This document shows, piece by piece, positions 1 to 8,691 of a stretch of 64,000 nucleotides of DNA (positions within the stretch are counted from its first letter, which is position 1; each line of letters begins with the position of its first letter). The notes beneath the pieces were generated by a model. It had not been told where the DNA came from and did no database searches. It saw only the letters and a program-made list of their open reading frames with translations. Both the position numbers and the translations under genes were made by a program. The stretch comes from Bifidobacterium breve (GTDB lineage: Bacteria > Actinomycetota > Thermoleophilia > Solirubrobacterales > Solirubrobacteraceae), in NCBI GenBank assembly GCA_945878865.1, contig CAMCUD010000002.1, positions 186,001-250,000 on the forward strand. The letters are read 5' to 3'.

Positions 1-50
1 GCCTCGGTGGCGGTCCTGATCGTGATGGTGGGGTCGGCGGTGGGGGTCAT
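1..50 (-). CDS. Partial CDS, N-terminus only; possible GNAT acetyltransferase
   Basis: On the minus strand an ATG at 50 opens a frame that runs off the window edge. The visible residues read MTPTADPTITIRTATE. A good ribosome-binding site (GAGGAG) lies about 5 nt upstream. The ITIR-x-ATE pattern is typical of the first beta strand of GNAT acetyltransferases, but only about 16 codons are visible, so the family is a guess. The gene is divergent from the LysR regulator at 144, an arrangement in which the LysR protein often controls its neighbour. Confidence 0.5.
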   Translation of the reverse strand, partial: MTPTADPTITIRTATE

Positions 51-108
51 CGTTCGCTCCTCGTTCCTCGTCCACCATCACGTTGCCAGGCGTGGGCCAT
101 CAGATCCA

Positions 109-137
109 ATGACATTTGGGCGAGGCAGCGATAAGCT
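109..137 (+). promoter_or_regulatory. Promoter of the LysR gene, leaderless layout
   Basis: ATGACA (109-114) and TAAGCT (132-137) are separated by exactly 17 bp, matching vegetative -35/-10 spacing. The ATG at 144 begins 6 nt after the -10 hexamer, so transcription would start at or next to the start codon. No Shine-Dalgarno sequence is present. Confidence 0.6.
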
Positions 138-143
138 GACCTA

Positions 144-1079
144 ATGCTCGACGTTCGCCGCCTGCGCGTCCTGAAGGAGGTCGCGGTTCAGGGCTCGTTC
201 TCGGCGGCCGCCGAATCGCTCGACTACACGCAGTCGGCCGTCTCACAGCAGATCGCCGCGCTGGAGCGCGAAGCGGGGGCGCGCCTGCTCGAACGCCATC
301 CGCGCGGCGTGCGGCTGACCGATGCCGGCCGCGCGCTCGTCGCGCACACGGAGGTCATCCTCTCCCGGCTTGCCGACGCCGAGGCCGAGCTCGACGCGAT
401 CGCCGGGCTGCGTGGCGGCCGGCTGCGCCTCGTGGCCTTTCCCACGGCGGGCGCGTCGATCCTGCCCGAAGCCATCGCGCGGTTCCGCGCCGAAGCGCCG
501 GGCGTGGAGCTCTCGCTGGAGCCGCGCGAGCCCGACGAGGGCCTGGCCTGCCTGCACGCCGGCGAGTGCGACATCGCCGTCACGATTCGCGCCCCGCACC
601 GCGGGACGCCGGACGACGGCACCATGCGCCGGCACCTCGTCGACGACGCGATGTGTGTCTGCCTGCCGGCTGGACATCGCCTCGCGACCGCGCCCACGCT
701 GCGCCTCGCCGACCTCAGCGACGAGGCGTGGCTCGTCGGGTCGACCGGGCGCTGCCCCGACACCGCGGTGCTCCTCCACGCCTGTCAGAGCGCGGGCTTC
801 GAGCCGCGCATCGGGTTTCACTCCGACGACTACCTGGCGATGCAGGGGTTCGTCGCCGCGGGGGTCGGCGTGGCGCTCATCCCCGAGCTCGCGCTCGTCA
901 CGGTCCGCGACGATGTCGTCATCCGTGAACTCGCCGGAGAGAACCACCACCGGGTCATCGAGGCGGCCACGCTCGACGGCGCCTACTGCTCGCCCGCCAC
1001 ACAACTCATGCTCGACCTGCTCGCCGACGTCAGCGACGCGTTCCCCCGGCGCGGTGGCGGACTCGCACTCGCGTCCTGA
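144..1079 (+). CDS. LysR-family transcriptional regulator
   Basis: A 311-residue DNA-binding regulator of the usual LysR length. Residues 1-60 form the winged helix-turn-helix, with the family pattern FSAAAESLDYTQSAVSQQIAALE, then a linker helix. From about residue 90 a periplasmic-binding-protein-like effector domain follows (RLRLVAFPTAGASILP onward). The ATG at 144 gives a complete HTH and sits directly downstream of a promoter, so the start is secure. The effector is unknown. The partial gene running the other way from position 50 is the likeliest target. The next gene on the same strand starts 114 nt after the stop. Confidence 0.93.
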   Translation: MLDVRRLRVLKEVAVQGSFSAAAESLDYTQSAVSQQIAALEREAGARLLERHPRGVRLTDAGRALVAHTEVILSRLADAEAELDAIAGLRGGRLRLVAFPTAGASILPEAIARFRAEAPGVELSLEPREPDEGLACLHAGECDIAVTIRAPHRGTPDDGTMRRHLVDDAMCVCLPAGHRLATAPTLRLADLSDEAWLVGSTGRCPDTAVLLHACQSAGFEPRIGFHSDDYLAMQGFVAAGVGVALIPELALVTVRDDVVIRELAGENHHRVIEAATLDGAYCSPATQLMLDLLADVSDAFPRRGGGLALAS

Positions 1080-1193
1080 TCCGTCGATCTTGCACAGGTT
1101 CGCGACGTCGCGCGCTCGCCATCCCGTGCATCGGCGCACGCGATGCAGGGGCACGTAAGACTCCCCGGAACAGGTGACCCTGGTGCCGACGCG

Positions 1194-3596
1194 ATGACGC
1201 TCAACCGCCGCCTCTACGTGCTGGTCGCGGTGCTCGCGGCCATCGTCGCCGTCGTGGTGGCGCTGCTGGTCGCGGCCCTCGTCCAGTACCGCGACGCGCA
1301 GCGGCAGGCCGACGACGTGCGCGACGCGCTGGCCGTGGCCGCCGAAGCCGAGCAGGCGGCCACCGACCTGCGCTTCTCCGCCAGCGGGCTCGCCCTGAGC
1401 GGGGCGCGGCGCTTCCGTGTGCGCTACGTCGCCGAGGAGGCCCGCCTGAACCGGCTCGTCCAGCGGCTCGATGCCGCGACGCAGGACCCCGCCGGACTGC
1501 GCGACGCGGCGGCCCAGACGCAGGAGGCCATCGACACGTTCCAGCGGGAATACGCCGAGTCGCTCGTGGTGCAGGCCGACGAGGACCCCGCCGCGGCGCG
1601 ACGGCGGGTGATCGACGGGGAGGAGGGGCGGGAGCAGACCGACGCGCTGGTCGCGGGGTTCACGGTGCTGCGGCGCGTGGGCGAACGGGTCGTCGGGCAA
1701 CGCGAGCAGCGAGCAGAAGACGCGTCCCGCCGGGCGGTGCTCGCGATCATCGCGGCCGGCGTGGGCGTGCTGCTGATCCTCGTCGGCGCGGTGCTCTACC
1801 AGCGCAACACGGTCATCCGGCCGCTGCGCCGGCTCGGCGCAGCGGCGGCGAAGATGGCGGCCGGTGATCTCGGCGTGCGCGTGGAGGACTACCGCGACGA
1901 CGAGATCGGCGACGTGGCGCGGTCGTTCAACGCGATGGCGGCGTCCCTCGACGCGACGCAGTCCGAGCTCGAGGCGCAGAACGCCGAGCTCGAGCAGGCC
2001 AACCGGCAGCTGCGTGAGCGCGGCGACGAGCTCGCTGCCGCGGCGAGCGATCTCAGCGCCGAGACGGGCCGCCTGGAGATCCTCAGCGCGTTCGGCCGCG
2101 ACCTCATCGCGACGAACGGCCTCCACGACGTCGCCGGGCTGACGGTGGAGACGGCGATGCGCGCGAGCGGCGCGAAGGCCGCGGTCCTGCACTGCGGACG
2201 CGAGCTCGAGGTCCAGGCCGTCCGCGGCGTACCCGGCGATCAGGTGCCCGAGCGTCTGCGTGACGACGCCGGCCCCGGCGGGCTTGCGGTGCAGCAGCAC
2301 CTCACCATCGACGGAGGGACCGTCCCCCCGGAGGTCGTCGCATCCTCGGTCCTCGCCGCAGCCGACCGCGTGCAGCGCGAGCTGCACATCCCGCTGCTGC
2401 GCAACCGCGAGGTGGTGGGTGTGCTCGCGCTCGGGTGGGAGCGGCCGAACGCCATCGACGCCGACACCGTGGCACTGCTCGAGCAGCTGACCCGCCAGGC
2501 GGCGGTCGCGCTCGGTTCGGCCGAGGCGACCGATCAGGCGCGCGAGCTCGCCGAGGTCAACCGGTCGGTCATCGAAGCCAGTCGCGACGCCATCACGCTC
2601 CACGCCGACGGCGGCGAGGTGATCATCTCCAATCAGGCGGCGCGTCAGCACGCGATCGACGTCTGGGGGCGCCCGATCACCGAGCTACCCGAGATCGCGA
2701 GCGATCTGGCGGGCGCGCTCGCCGATCCGCGCGGCTTCCTGGAGACGATGGACGTCGTCATGAACGACGGCGCCGAGGAGACGTTCGACGAGTTCGAGGT
2801 CGTCGACACCGGCCGGGTCTTCACCCGGTACACGCGCCGGGTGCGCATCGCCGGTCGCAACCGCCCCGGGCGCCTGGTCGTGGTGCGCGAGGTCACCGCC
2901 GAGCGGCAGTCCGAGCGGGCGAAGGAGGCGTTCGTCGCCAACGTCTCCCATGAGGTGCGCACGCCGCTCGCCGGGATCATCGGGTTCAGCGAGCTGCTGC
3001 TCGGCCGGGACTTCTCGCCGGAGGACCGCCGCCGTCACATGGAGACGATCCACCGCGAGGCGCAGCGCCTCTCGAGTCTCGTCGACGACTTCCTCGACCT
3101 CCAGGGGATGGACCAGGCGCGCTTCCGCATCGTGCCGCGGCCCGTCGACCTGCGTGACGTGGTGCGCGAGCAGGCGTCGGTCTACACCGGCCGCGACGAA
3201 CGGCACGCGATCGAGCTCGACATCCCCGAGGACGTCGTGCCGGTGGAGGCCGACGAGCTGCGCATCAGCCAGGTCGTCGGCAACCTCCTTTCCAACGCGA
3301 TCAAGTACTCGCCGGAGGGTGGCATGGTGCGGTTGCGCGTCGAGCGCAACGGCGACGACGCGCGGGTCGAGGTCGTCGACCAGGGCCTCGGGATCCCAGC
3401 GGAGGACGTCGGGCACGTCTTCGAGCGGTTCTTCCGGGTGGAGGCGCCCGGGCGCGACCGGGTCGGCGGGACGGGCCTCGGGCTGGCGCTCGCCCGCGAG
3501 CTCGTGGAGCTCCACGGCGGCACGATCGGCGTGGACAGCACCGAGGGCGAGGGCTCACGGTTCTGGTTCACCTTGCCGCTGCGCGCCGACGCCTGA
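1194..3596 (+). CDS. Membrane sensor histidine kinase (HAMP-GAF-PAS-HisKA-HATPase), orphan
   Basis: An 800-residue membrane sensor kinase. A transmembrane helix (about residues 8-31) is followed by a helical extracytoplasmic domain, a second helix (about 182-203), HAMP, a coiled coil, a GAF-like domain, a PAS-like domain, then HisKA with the phosphoacceptor in VANVSHEVRTPLAG. The HATPase domain shows the N box NLLSNAIKYSPEGG, G1 DQGLGIPAEDV and G2 GGTGLGLALA. I chose the ATG at 1194 because MTLNRRLYVL leads straight into the first helix; an upstream in-frame ATG at 1143 would add 17 unlikely residues. No response regulator is adjacent, so its partner must be elsewhere. Confidence 0.92.
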   Translation: MTLNRRLYVLVAVLAAIVAVVVALLVAALVQYRDAQRQADDVRDALAVAAEAEQAATDLRFSASGLALSGARRFRVRYVAEEARLNRLVQRLDAATQDPAGLRDAAAQTQEAIDTFQREYAESLVVQADEDPAAARRRVIDGEEGREQTDALVAGFTVLRRVGERVVGQREQRAEDASRRAVLAIIAAGVGVLLILVGAVLYQRNTVIRPLRRLGAAAAKMAAGDLGVRVEDYRDDEIGDVARSFNAMAASLDATQSELEAQNAELEQANRQLRERGDELAAAASDLSAETGRLEILSAFGRDLIATNGLHDVAGLTVETAMRASGAKAAVLHCGRELEVQAVRGVPGDQVPERLRDDAGPGGLAVQQHLTIDGGTVPPEVVASSVLAAADRVQRELHIPLLRNREVVGVLALGWERPNAIDADTVALLEQLTRQAAVALGSAEATDQARELAEVNRSVIEASRDAITLHADGGEVIISNQAARQHAIDVWGRPITELPEIASDLAGALADPRGFLETMDVVMNDGAEETFDEFEVVDTGRVFTRYTRRVRIAGRNRPGRLVVVREVTAERQSERAKEAFVANVSHEVRTPLAGIIGFSELLLGRDFSPEDRRRHMETIHREAQRLSSLVDDFLDLQGMDQARFRIVPRPVDLRDVVREQASVYTGRDERHAIELDIPEDVVPVEADELRISQVVGNLLSNAIKYSPEGGMVRLRVERNGDDARVEVVDQGLGIPAEDVGHVFERFFRVEAPGRDRVGGTGLGLALARELVELHGGTIGVDSTEGEGSRFWFTLPLRADA

Positions 3597-3677
3597 CGCC
3601 ACGGGCGCTTCACGGAGTCTGCCTGCGCCGCGTGACGGTCGCCGGTTGACGTCCGTCGACATCGTGGGATAGGGTCG

Positions 3678-3703
3678 TAACGACCGTTACGTAACGGTTG
3701 TTA
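3678..3703. promoter_or_regulatory. Palindromic TetR-type operator upstream of the Lcp-like gene
   Basis: A 26-bp dyad with one mismatched pair surrounds the perfect 16-bp palindrome ACCGTTACGTAACGGT (3683-3698). It lies 33 nt before the start codon of the oxygenase gene. Its size and symmetry fit a TetR-family dimer site, and a TetR gene follows the oxygenase. A related, less perfect dyad sharing GTAACGG lies before that TetR gene at 5637-5654. Confidence 0.7.
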
Positions 3704-3735
3704 TGGGTTGTCTGGAGAGGGTAGGAGAGACAGCG

Positions 3736-5016
3736 ATGGCCACGATGGATCGCAATGGCGCCATGAGCCGGCGCAGGCTCCTCGGCGCGGGAGCCGCGCT
3801 CGGCGCGGGAGTGGTGCTGCCGAAGTGGACGTGGGCTGCGGCCGAATCGGTCGCCGGCGTCGGCGGCGTCGGCTTGCCGCCCTGGCAGGTCTGGGACGAG
3901 CACGCCGACCCGATCATCGCCGCGGTGATCGAGCGGGGGGAGACCGCCAAGGTCAACAACCTCCTGCGTCAGTGGACGAAGAACGGCCAGGCCCTTCCTG
4001 ATGGGCTGCCGAGCGACCTGCGTGACTTCATCGAGGACGCGCGCCGCCTGCCTGAGTGGACCGATCAGCGGCTCCTCGAGCAGGCCGTCGACTTCAACAA
4101 GCGGCGCGGCGTGTACCTGGGCGTGGCCTACGGCTTCGTCAGCGGGATGATGAGCACGTACATCCCGCACGAGGCCCGCGCGGTCTACTACTCCAAGGGC
4201 GGTGCGGACATGAAGGACCGCATCTCCAAGACCGCGAAGTTCGGCTACGACATCGGCTCCGAGCGCGCGTTTCACTCGCCCTACGGCGAGATGATCGTCA
4301 CATGCGTGAAGACGCGGATGGCACACGCCGGCGTGCGGCACCTGCTGCCGCAGTCGCCCTTCTGGAGCAGCGTCCAGGACGAGGGCATCCCGATCAGCCA
4401 GCGCGACGTCCTCGTCACCTGGCACAGCCTGCCGACCTCGGTCATGCGCAACTTCCGCAAGTGGGGCGTGCGGATGCCGCCGAACGACCGCGACGCGTAT
4501 CTGCATTCGTGGCAGGTCGCCGCGCACATGCTCGGCGTCGAGGACGAGTACATCCCCGCCAGCTGGGACGCGGCCGAGACCCAGGCCCAGCAGATCCTCG
4601 ACCCGGTCGTCGGGCCGACCGAGGAGGGCAAGAAGCTCGCGCACATCCTCACGCACCTGGCGGCCAACGTCGACGGCGGCTACATCAGCGTGCCGCTGCT
4701 CGAGTCGCTGACCCGGACGTTCCTCGGCGACGGCGTCGCCAACGGGCTGGGCTTCCCCCGCCATCCCGGCCAGGACGAGCTCATGAAGTGGGCGTGGCCG
4801 ATCTACATCGGCGTGCAGGAGGGGACGCTCTGGCTGGCGCCCCGGCAGGCGAAGCAGTTCTGGAACTTCTTCGCGGAGGTCCTGCGCCAGGGCGTGCTGC
4901 TGTTCCTCAGCGAGGGGCAGCGGGAGAACATCGTCATCCCGGACATGAACAACCCGAACTATCCGAACTCGGGCGTGGAGGCCGGCCCGGCGCCGAACCC
5001 GCCCCGGTACGGGTGA
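3736..5016 (+). CDS. lcp: Tat-exported oxygenase of the latex-clearing-protein/MpaB (DUF2236) family
   Basis: A 426-residue exported protein. A twin-arginine signal (SRRRLLGAGAALGAG) lies near the N-terminus. The body matches the DUF2236 family of b-type heme oxygenases, which includes latex-clearing protein Lcp that cleaves poly(cis-1,4-isoprene) outside the cell. The family signature Arg-x2-Lys-Thr (KDRISKTAKFGYD) and a candidate proximal heme histidine (RMAHAGVRHLL) are visible and nearly at the spacing I recall for Streptomyces Lcp. The ATG at 3736 is preceded by AGGAGAG, 6 nt away; an in-frame ATG at 3703 lies inside the operator and is rejected. A TetR gene is convergent 9 nt downstream. 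The natural substrate may not be rubber. Confidence 0.82.
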   Translation: MATMDRNGAMSRRRLLGAGAALGAGVVLPKWTWAAAESVAGVGGVGLPPWQVWDEHADPIIAAVIERGETAKVNNLLRQWTKNGQALPDGLPSDLRDFIEDARRLPEWTDQRLLEQAVDFNKRRGVYLGVAYGFVSGMMSTYIPHEARAVYYSKGGADMKDRISKTAKFGYDIGSERAFHSPYGEMIVTCVKTRMAHAGVRHLLPQSPFWSSVQDEGIPISQRDVLVTWHSLPTSVMRNFRKWGVRMPPNDRDAYLHSWQVAAHMLGVEDEYIPASWDAAETQAQQILDPVVGPTEEGKKLAHILTHLAANVDGGYISVPLLESLTRTFLGDGVANGLGFPRHPGQDELMKWAWPIYIGVQEGTLWLAPRQAKQFWNFFAEVLRQGVLLFLSEGQRENIVIPDMNNPNYPNSGVEAGPAPNPPRYG

Positions 5017-5025
5017 CGAGCCCGG

Positions 5026-5634
5026 TTACCGGACCGGCGGTGTGTCGCCGAGCCACGCCAGCTCTTCGGCGAGCATCTGGTCTGCCAGCTGGCGCGCGCG
5101 CTCGGGGCGCTCGACGCCGGCGAGCAGGCCGATGCCCGCCAGGACCGTGACGAGGCGGTCGGCGCGGTACTCGACGTCGACCTCGTCGTCGAGTTGCTCC
5201 TCCTCCTGGGCCTCGGCGAGCAGACCGGCGAGCATCTGCCGGAGCCCCAGCCAGCCGTCGCGGTAGTGGTTGGCCAGCGTGTCGCCGACCGACGCGTCGC
5301 TCCAGACGGCGGCCCAGACGCGCCATTCCTCGCGGCGCTCGGGGTCGATCGGCAGCATCTCCTCGGCGGCGCGGTGCAGGCGCTCCAGCGCCGGCCTGTC
5401 GGTGGCGATCACGCCCGCCACGCGCCGTGCGGCGGCGGCGTTGGTGGCGTCGAGCATCGCCTCCATGACCTCTTGCTTGCCGGCGAAGTAGTGCGTGACG
5501 AACCCGGTCGTCACCCCCGCCTCGGCGGCGATGACGCGCATGCTCGCGCCGCTGATCCCGCGCGCGGCGACCGCGCGCCGGGCGGCGTCGATGATGCGCT
5601 CGCGCGCCGAGGGATCTCGGACGGTTCGTGCCAC
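5026..5634 (-). CDS. TetR-family transcriptional regulator
   Basis: A 202-residue TetR repressor. The N-terminal HTH reads ARERIIDAARRAVAARG then MRVIAAEAGVTTGFVTHYFAGKQEVM, and the C-terminal ligand-binding region resembles the BetI type. It starts at GTG 5634. It is convergent with the Lcp-like oxygenase, ending 9 nt from its stop, and lies 52 nt downstream of the FAD oxidoreductase on the same strand. Lcp genes in Gordonia and Streptomyces are reported to be controlled by TetR proteins, so this protein probably binds the palindrome at 3678-3703 and the weaker one at its own start. Confidence 0.92.
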   Translation of the reverse strand: MARTVRDPSARERIIDAARRAVAARGISGASMRVIAAEAGVTTGFVTHYFAGKQEVMEAMLDATNAAAARRVAGVIATDRPALERLHRAAEEMLPIDPERREEWRVWAAVWSDASVGDTLANHYRDGWLGLRQMLAGLLAEAQEEEQLDDEVDVEYRADRLVTVLAGIGLLAGVERPERARQLADQMLAEELAWLGDTPPVR

Positions 5635-5636
5635 GG

Positions 5637-5654
5637 CCGTAACGGACGATACGG
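5637..5654. promoter_or_regulatory. Imperfect dyad at the TetR start, possible autoregulatory site
   Basis: CCGTAACGGACGATACGG matches its own reverse complement at 14 of 18 positions and shares the CGTAACGG half-site with the operator at 3678-3703. It lies 2 nt upstream of the GTG start at 5634. Autoregulation through it is an inference. Confidence 0.4.
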
Positions 5655-5686
5655 AACGCGATCGTCAGCGTGGGCGGCGCAGCGGG

Positions 5687-7096
5687 CTACAGGTCGTAGC
5701 TCAGCCCGGCCAGGCCCTTGGCGGTTAGGCTCGCGCGCAGCGAGGTGAGCGTTGGGCTCGCCGGCGCCAGCGCCTCGGCGACCTTCATCGCCGAGTAGAC
5801 CGCGGTCTCCTGTAGGTCGGTCCCCGTCGTATACGTGCCGCTGAAGTACAGCCCGCCGCGGCCCTGGAGGGGCTGAAGCGCCCGCGCGGCCGCGATCGAC
5901 CGGCGCGTGATGCGCGGGTGCCTGAAACGGCGCTCGAGCAGGATGTTGTCCGGCTCGGCCCGGCGGCGCTGGGCCCAGGACTTGAAGAGGTCCGCCGGTG
6001 CGCCGGACGGCAGCCGGTCGTGCAGCGCGCCGACCCAGGCGCTGCCCTCGCATTCGACGCCGTCGACGCCCGCGTTGTACGCGGCCCAGTAGCGCCGCTT
6101 AGGGTGCACGTACGCGGGGTCGCCGTGGATGAGCAGGCGTGAGTCGAAGTACTCGTAGGCGTCGAGCAGCGTGGTGGCGTCGGCGAACCCGGTGAGCGGC
6201 CGCAGCAGCTCCCGGCCCACCCGCGGGGGCGCGTTGAGGACCACGTACCGGTACGGCCCCTGCCCGCCGTCGGCGGTGTGCACGGTCCACGCGCCGTCCT
6301 GCTGGACGAGCCCCTGGACGGCCGCGTCGACGTGGACCCGTGCGGCGGGTGCGGCGTCCAGCAGCCGCTGAAGGTTGCCCTGCAGCCCGATCCGCGAGTT
6401 GTACGTGCTCGATCCTGCGAGCAGGTTCGCCGGGAACGCGAGGGCGAACGTCTGGAGGATCGAGCGCGCCGACGCCTGCGCCGCGTCATCACGCGAGCAG
6501 CCGATCGTGGCGGTGATCCACGGGAAGAGCACCTGCGCCTTGAACCGGCGGTCGAGCGGCAACGAGGCGATCCACTGGTCGACCGTCGTCTCCCAGGGCA
6601 TGCCGCGCAGGATCGCCTGACGGGCCAGTTGGGTGAAGGCGCCGAACGCGATCGCGTTGGGCAGCGTCAGCCACGGGTTCGTCGACGAGAGACGTAGCCG
6701 ACCGCCGGTGACCGGGAACACGCACAGGCTGCCCGGCGCGGCCCGCATCTGGCCGGCGAGCCCGACGTCCTCGAGCAGCGTCACGTACAGCGGGTGGGTC
6801 TTGGGATGGAAGAACTGGGCGCCGAGGTCGACGGTGACGGGCTGCCCCTGGTACTCGACCGTGCGCGAGTCGCAGTGCCCGCCGATGCGCGAGCGGGCCT
6901 CGAAGACGTCGACGTCGTGCGTGCCCGCGAGGAAGTACGCCGCGGCCACGCCACCGGCGCCCGCGCCGATGATCGCCACGCGGTCGCGGCCGGTCGCGCG
7001 CGCGGGCGCCGGGCGGGCCAGACCGACCCCGGCGCCGAGGGCCGCGAGGCCGGCGGCGCCCTTCAGGGCGTCGCGGCGGGTAAACGAGGTCGGCAT
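5687..7096 (-). CDS. Tat-exported FAD-dependent oxidoreductase (flavin amine oxidase-like)
   Basis: A 469-residue flavoprotein with a twin-arginine signal (FTRRDALKGAAGLAALGAG) directly followed by a dinucleotide-binding Rossmann motif (VAIIGAGAGGVAAAYFL) and an acidic strand end (VDVFEARSRIGGH). This architecture is that of the NAD(P)-binding/amine-oxidase superfamily; the substrate is unknown. The ATG at 7096 places the signal at the N-terminus; an upstream start at 7153 would bury it. It is the second exported redox enzyme beside the Lcp-like oxygenase and reads toward the TetR gene. A shared pathway, for example oxidising a cleavage product, is possible but not shown. Confidence 0.85.
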   Translation of the reverse strand: MPTSFTRRDALKGAAGLAALGAGVGLARPAPARATGRDRVAIIGAGAGGVAAAYFLAGTHDVDVFEARSRIGGHCDSRTVEYQGQPVTVDLGAQFFHPKTHPLYVTLLEDVGLAGQMRAAPGSLCVFPVTGGRLRLSSTNPWLTLPNAIAFGAFTQLARQAILRGMPWETTVDQWIASLPLDRRFKAQVLFPWITATIGCSRDDAAQASARSILQTFALAFPANLLAGSSTYNSRIGLQGNLQRLLDAAPAARVHVDAAVQGLVQQDGAWTVHTADGGQGPYRYVVLNAPPRVGRELLRPLTGFADATTLLDAYEYFDSRLLIHGDPAYVHPKRRYWAAYNAGVDGVECEGSAWVGALHDRLPSGAPADLFKSWAQRRRAEPDNILLERRFRHPRITRRSIAAARALQPLQGRGGLYFSGTYTTGTDLQETAVYSAMKVAEALAPASPTLTSLRASLTAKGLAGLSYDL

Positions 7097-7182
7097 GCGC
7101 GCGACCCTACGGCATGAACCGCGAAGGCCCCCGTCAACAGACGGCTCCGGCACCGAGCAGCCGAGGCGCCCGCATGTGCCGC

Positions 7183-7836
7183 TCAGCCCGGCGCACGCGT
7201 CGCCGCCGGCGCGCCGTCGACGTCCCGCAGAATCGCGGCTTCGACGCGCTCGCAGATCCAGTCCCGTGCACGCCGCTTGCCCCAGCCGAACGTGTCGGCG
7301 AGGAGCGAGAACTGCTCGAAGCGGAAGTAGAAGAAGATGATCCGTGCGGCGTCCTCGTCGGACAGGCCGTCTGCGAGCTGTCCCGTCTCCCGGATCTGCC
7401 CGACGATCTGGACGAGCGCCGCGAGGTGGCGGTCGTTGGCCGTCGTGAGGAACTCAGCGGCGACTGGCGCCGAGAACGACGCATCCGTGACGATCTTGAT
7501 GATGTCGCTCGATGCGTCGTAGAGCGTCACGTAGCCGTCGGCCAGCACACGGGCCTTCTCGGTCGCGCCCTCGGCCGTCGCGCACGCCTCGATGATCTCA
7601 CCGACGAGCGCTCCGGCCGTCCAGGTGTCCATGAGCGTCTTGAGCAGTCCCTGCTTGCCGTCGCACTGCGCGTACACCGTCGCCGGCGAAACGCGCGCGC
7701 GGCGCGCGATCTGATCGACGGTCGTGCCCGCGTAACCCTTCTCGCCGAAGAGTTCGCGCGCTGCGGCGACAACGTCTCGCCGCGTCGCCTCGGCGTACTC
7801 GTGACGGCGGTCCTGGAAGTGCTCCTGCTCGGCCAT
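7183..7836 (-). CDS. TetR-family transcriptional regulator
   Basis: A 217-residue TetR repressor. The HTH region reads ATRRDVVAAARELFGEKG then TVDQIARRARVSPATVYAQCDGKQGLL; the all-helical ligand domain follows. I chose ATG 7836; the open frame upstream has no plausible earlier start with a ribosome-binding site. It is divergent from the alpha/beta hydrolase at 7969, and the shared 132-bp gap holds a promoter with a palindrome over its -10 element, so it most likely represses that hydrolase. Confidence 0.92.
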   Translation of the reverse strand: MAEQEHFQDRRHEYAEATRRDVVAAARELFGEKGYAGTTVDQIARRARVSPATVYAQCDGKQGLLKTLMDTWTAGALVGEIIEACATAEGATEKARVLADGYVTLYDASSDIIKIVTDASFSAPVAAEFLTTANDRHLAALVQIVGQIRETGQLADGLSDEDAARIIFFYFRFEQFSLLADTFGWGKRRARDWICERVEAAILRDVDGAPAATRAPG

Positions 7837-7867
7837 GGCCTCTCGATCAATGTCTTCGGTAGCACGC

Positions 7868-7904
7868 TTGACGCTATCCCGGACATTGCCTAGAGTGAGA
7901 CTCT
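7868..7904 (+). promoter_or_regulatory. Promoter with overlapping palindromic operator for the alpha/beta hydrolase
   Basis: TTGACG (7868-7873) and TAGAGT (7891-7896) are separated by 17 bp. The palindrome AGAGT-GAG-ACTCT (7892-7904) overlaps the -10 hexamer, the expected position for a repressor that blocks polymerase. The TetR gene at 7183-7836 is the obvious candidate regulator. Confidence 0.65.
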
Positions 7905-7968
7905 GTCCGCTGGAGTCGTTGTCCAGCCAGTCGTCCGACCACAGACACCTCTCGAGAGAGGCCTCACC

Positions 7969-8691
7969 ATGGCTGGTACCACGATCGTCCTCGTCCACGG
8001 CGCGTTCGCCGACGCCTCCGGCTGGGCCCGTCTCGCCGCCGAGCTCTCCGGCGACGGCGTCGACGTCATCGCCCCGCCGAACCACCTCCGTGGCATTGGC
8101 GCCGATGCGGCGTACATCACGTCGGTGCTCGACGAGCTCGAGGGTCCGATCGTGCTCGTCGGCCACTCGTACGGCGGCGCGGTCATCACCGCGGCGGGCA
8201 ACCATGACAAGGTCGCCGCGCTCGTGTACGTCTCGGGTTACGCGCTCGACGAGGGCGAGACCCTCGGCGAGCTGCAGGGCCGGTTCCCGGACTCGCCGCT
8301 CGCCGCCGCGCTGAAGTACACCCCGTTCCGAATCGCGGGTGGCGAGCCCGGGACCGACGTGAGTGTGGACCGCGACAAGTTCCCGCAGATCTTCGCCGCC
8401 GACCTCCCGATCGAGGTCACGCGCTTCATGGCCGACTCGCAACGGCCGCTGTCGGCGGCCGCATTCACGGAGCCGTCAGGCCCGCCGGCATGGCGGTCCA
8501 AGCCCTCCTGGGGCATCGTCGCCGGCGCGGACAACACCATCAACCCAGACGTCGAGCGCTTCGGCTACGAGCGGGCCGGGATGACGGTGACGGAGATCTC
8601 CGGCGCGTCCCACGCGGTGTTCATGTCGCAGCCTGGGGCCGTCGCCGCGGTCATCCGGGAGGCGGTCGCCGCGGTGGTCGCCGTCGGCTGA
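7969..8691 (+). CDS. Alpha/beta-fold hydrolase (esterase-like)
   Basis: A 240-residue cytosolic alpha/beta hydrolase. The oxyanion motif LVHGAFADASGW, the nucleophile elbow GHSYGG, a candidate acid in VAGADNTINP and the catalytic histidine in GASHAVF all appear in order and at normal spacing. Length and motif style resemble the small EstC/salicylate-esterase-like group; the substrate is unknown. ATG 7969 has a purine-rich site (GAGAGAGG) upstream. Expression is probably controlled by the divergent TetR through the operator at 7892-7904. Confidence 0.92.
   Translation: MAGTTIVLVHGAFADASGWARLAAELSGDGVDVIAPPNHLRGIGADAAYITSVLDELEGPIVLVGHSYGGAVITAAGNHDKVAALVYVSGYALDEGETLGELQGRFPDSPLAAALKYTPFRIAGGEPGTDVSVDRDKFPQIFAADLPIEVTRFMADSQRPLSAAAFTEPSGPPAWRSKPSWGIVAGADNTINPDVERFGYERAGMTVTEISGASHAVFMSQPGAVAAVIREAVAAVVAVG

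Noticed and set aside
1143-1193. Upstream ATG for the sensor kinase
   Set aside because: It would put a 17-residue Gly/Pro/Asp segment before the first transmembrane helix; ATG 1194 is the better start.
243-2651. Very long antisense open frames over LysR and the sensor kinase
   Set aside because: Such frames are expected opposite high-GC genes; their products are His/Arg/Asp-rich and show no motif.
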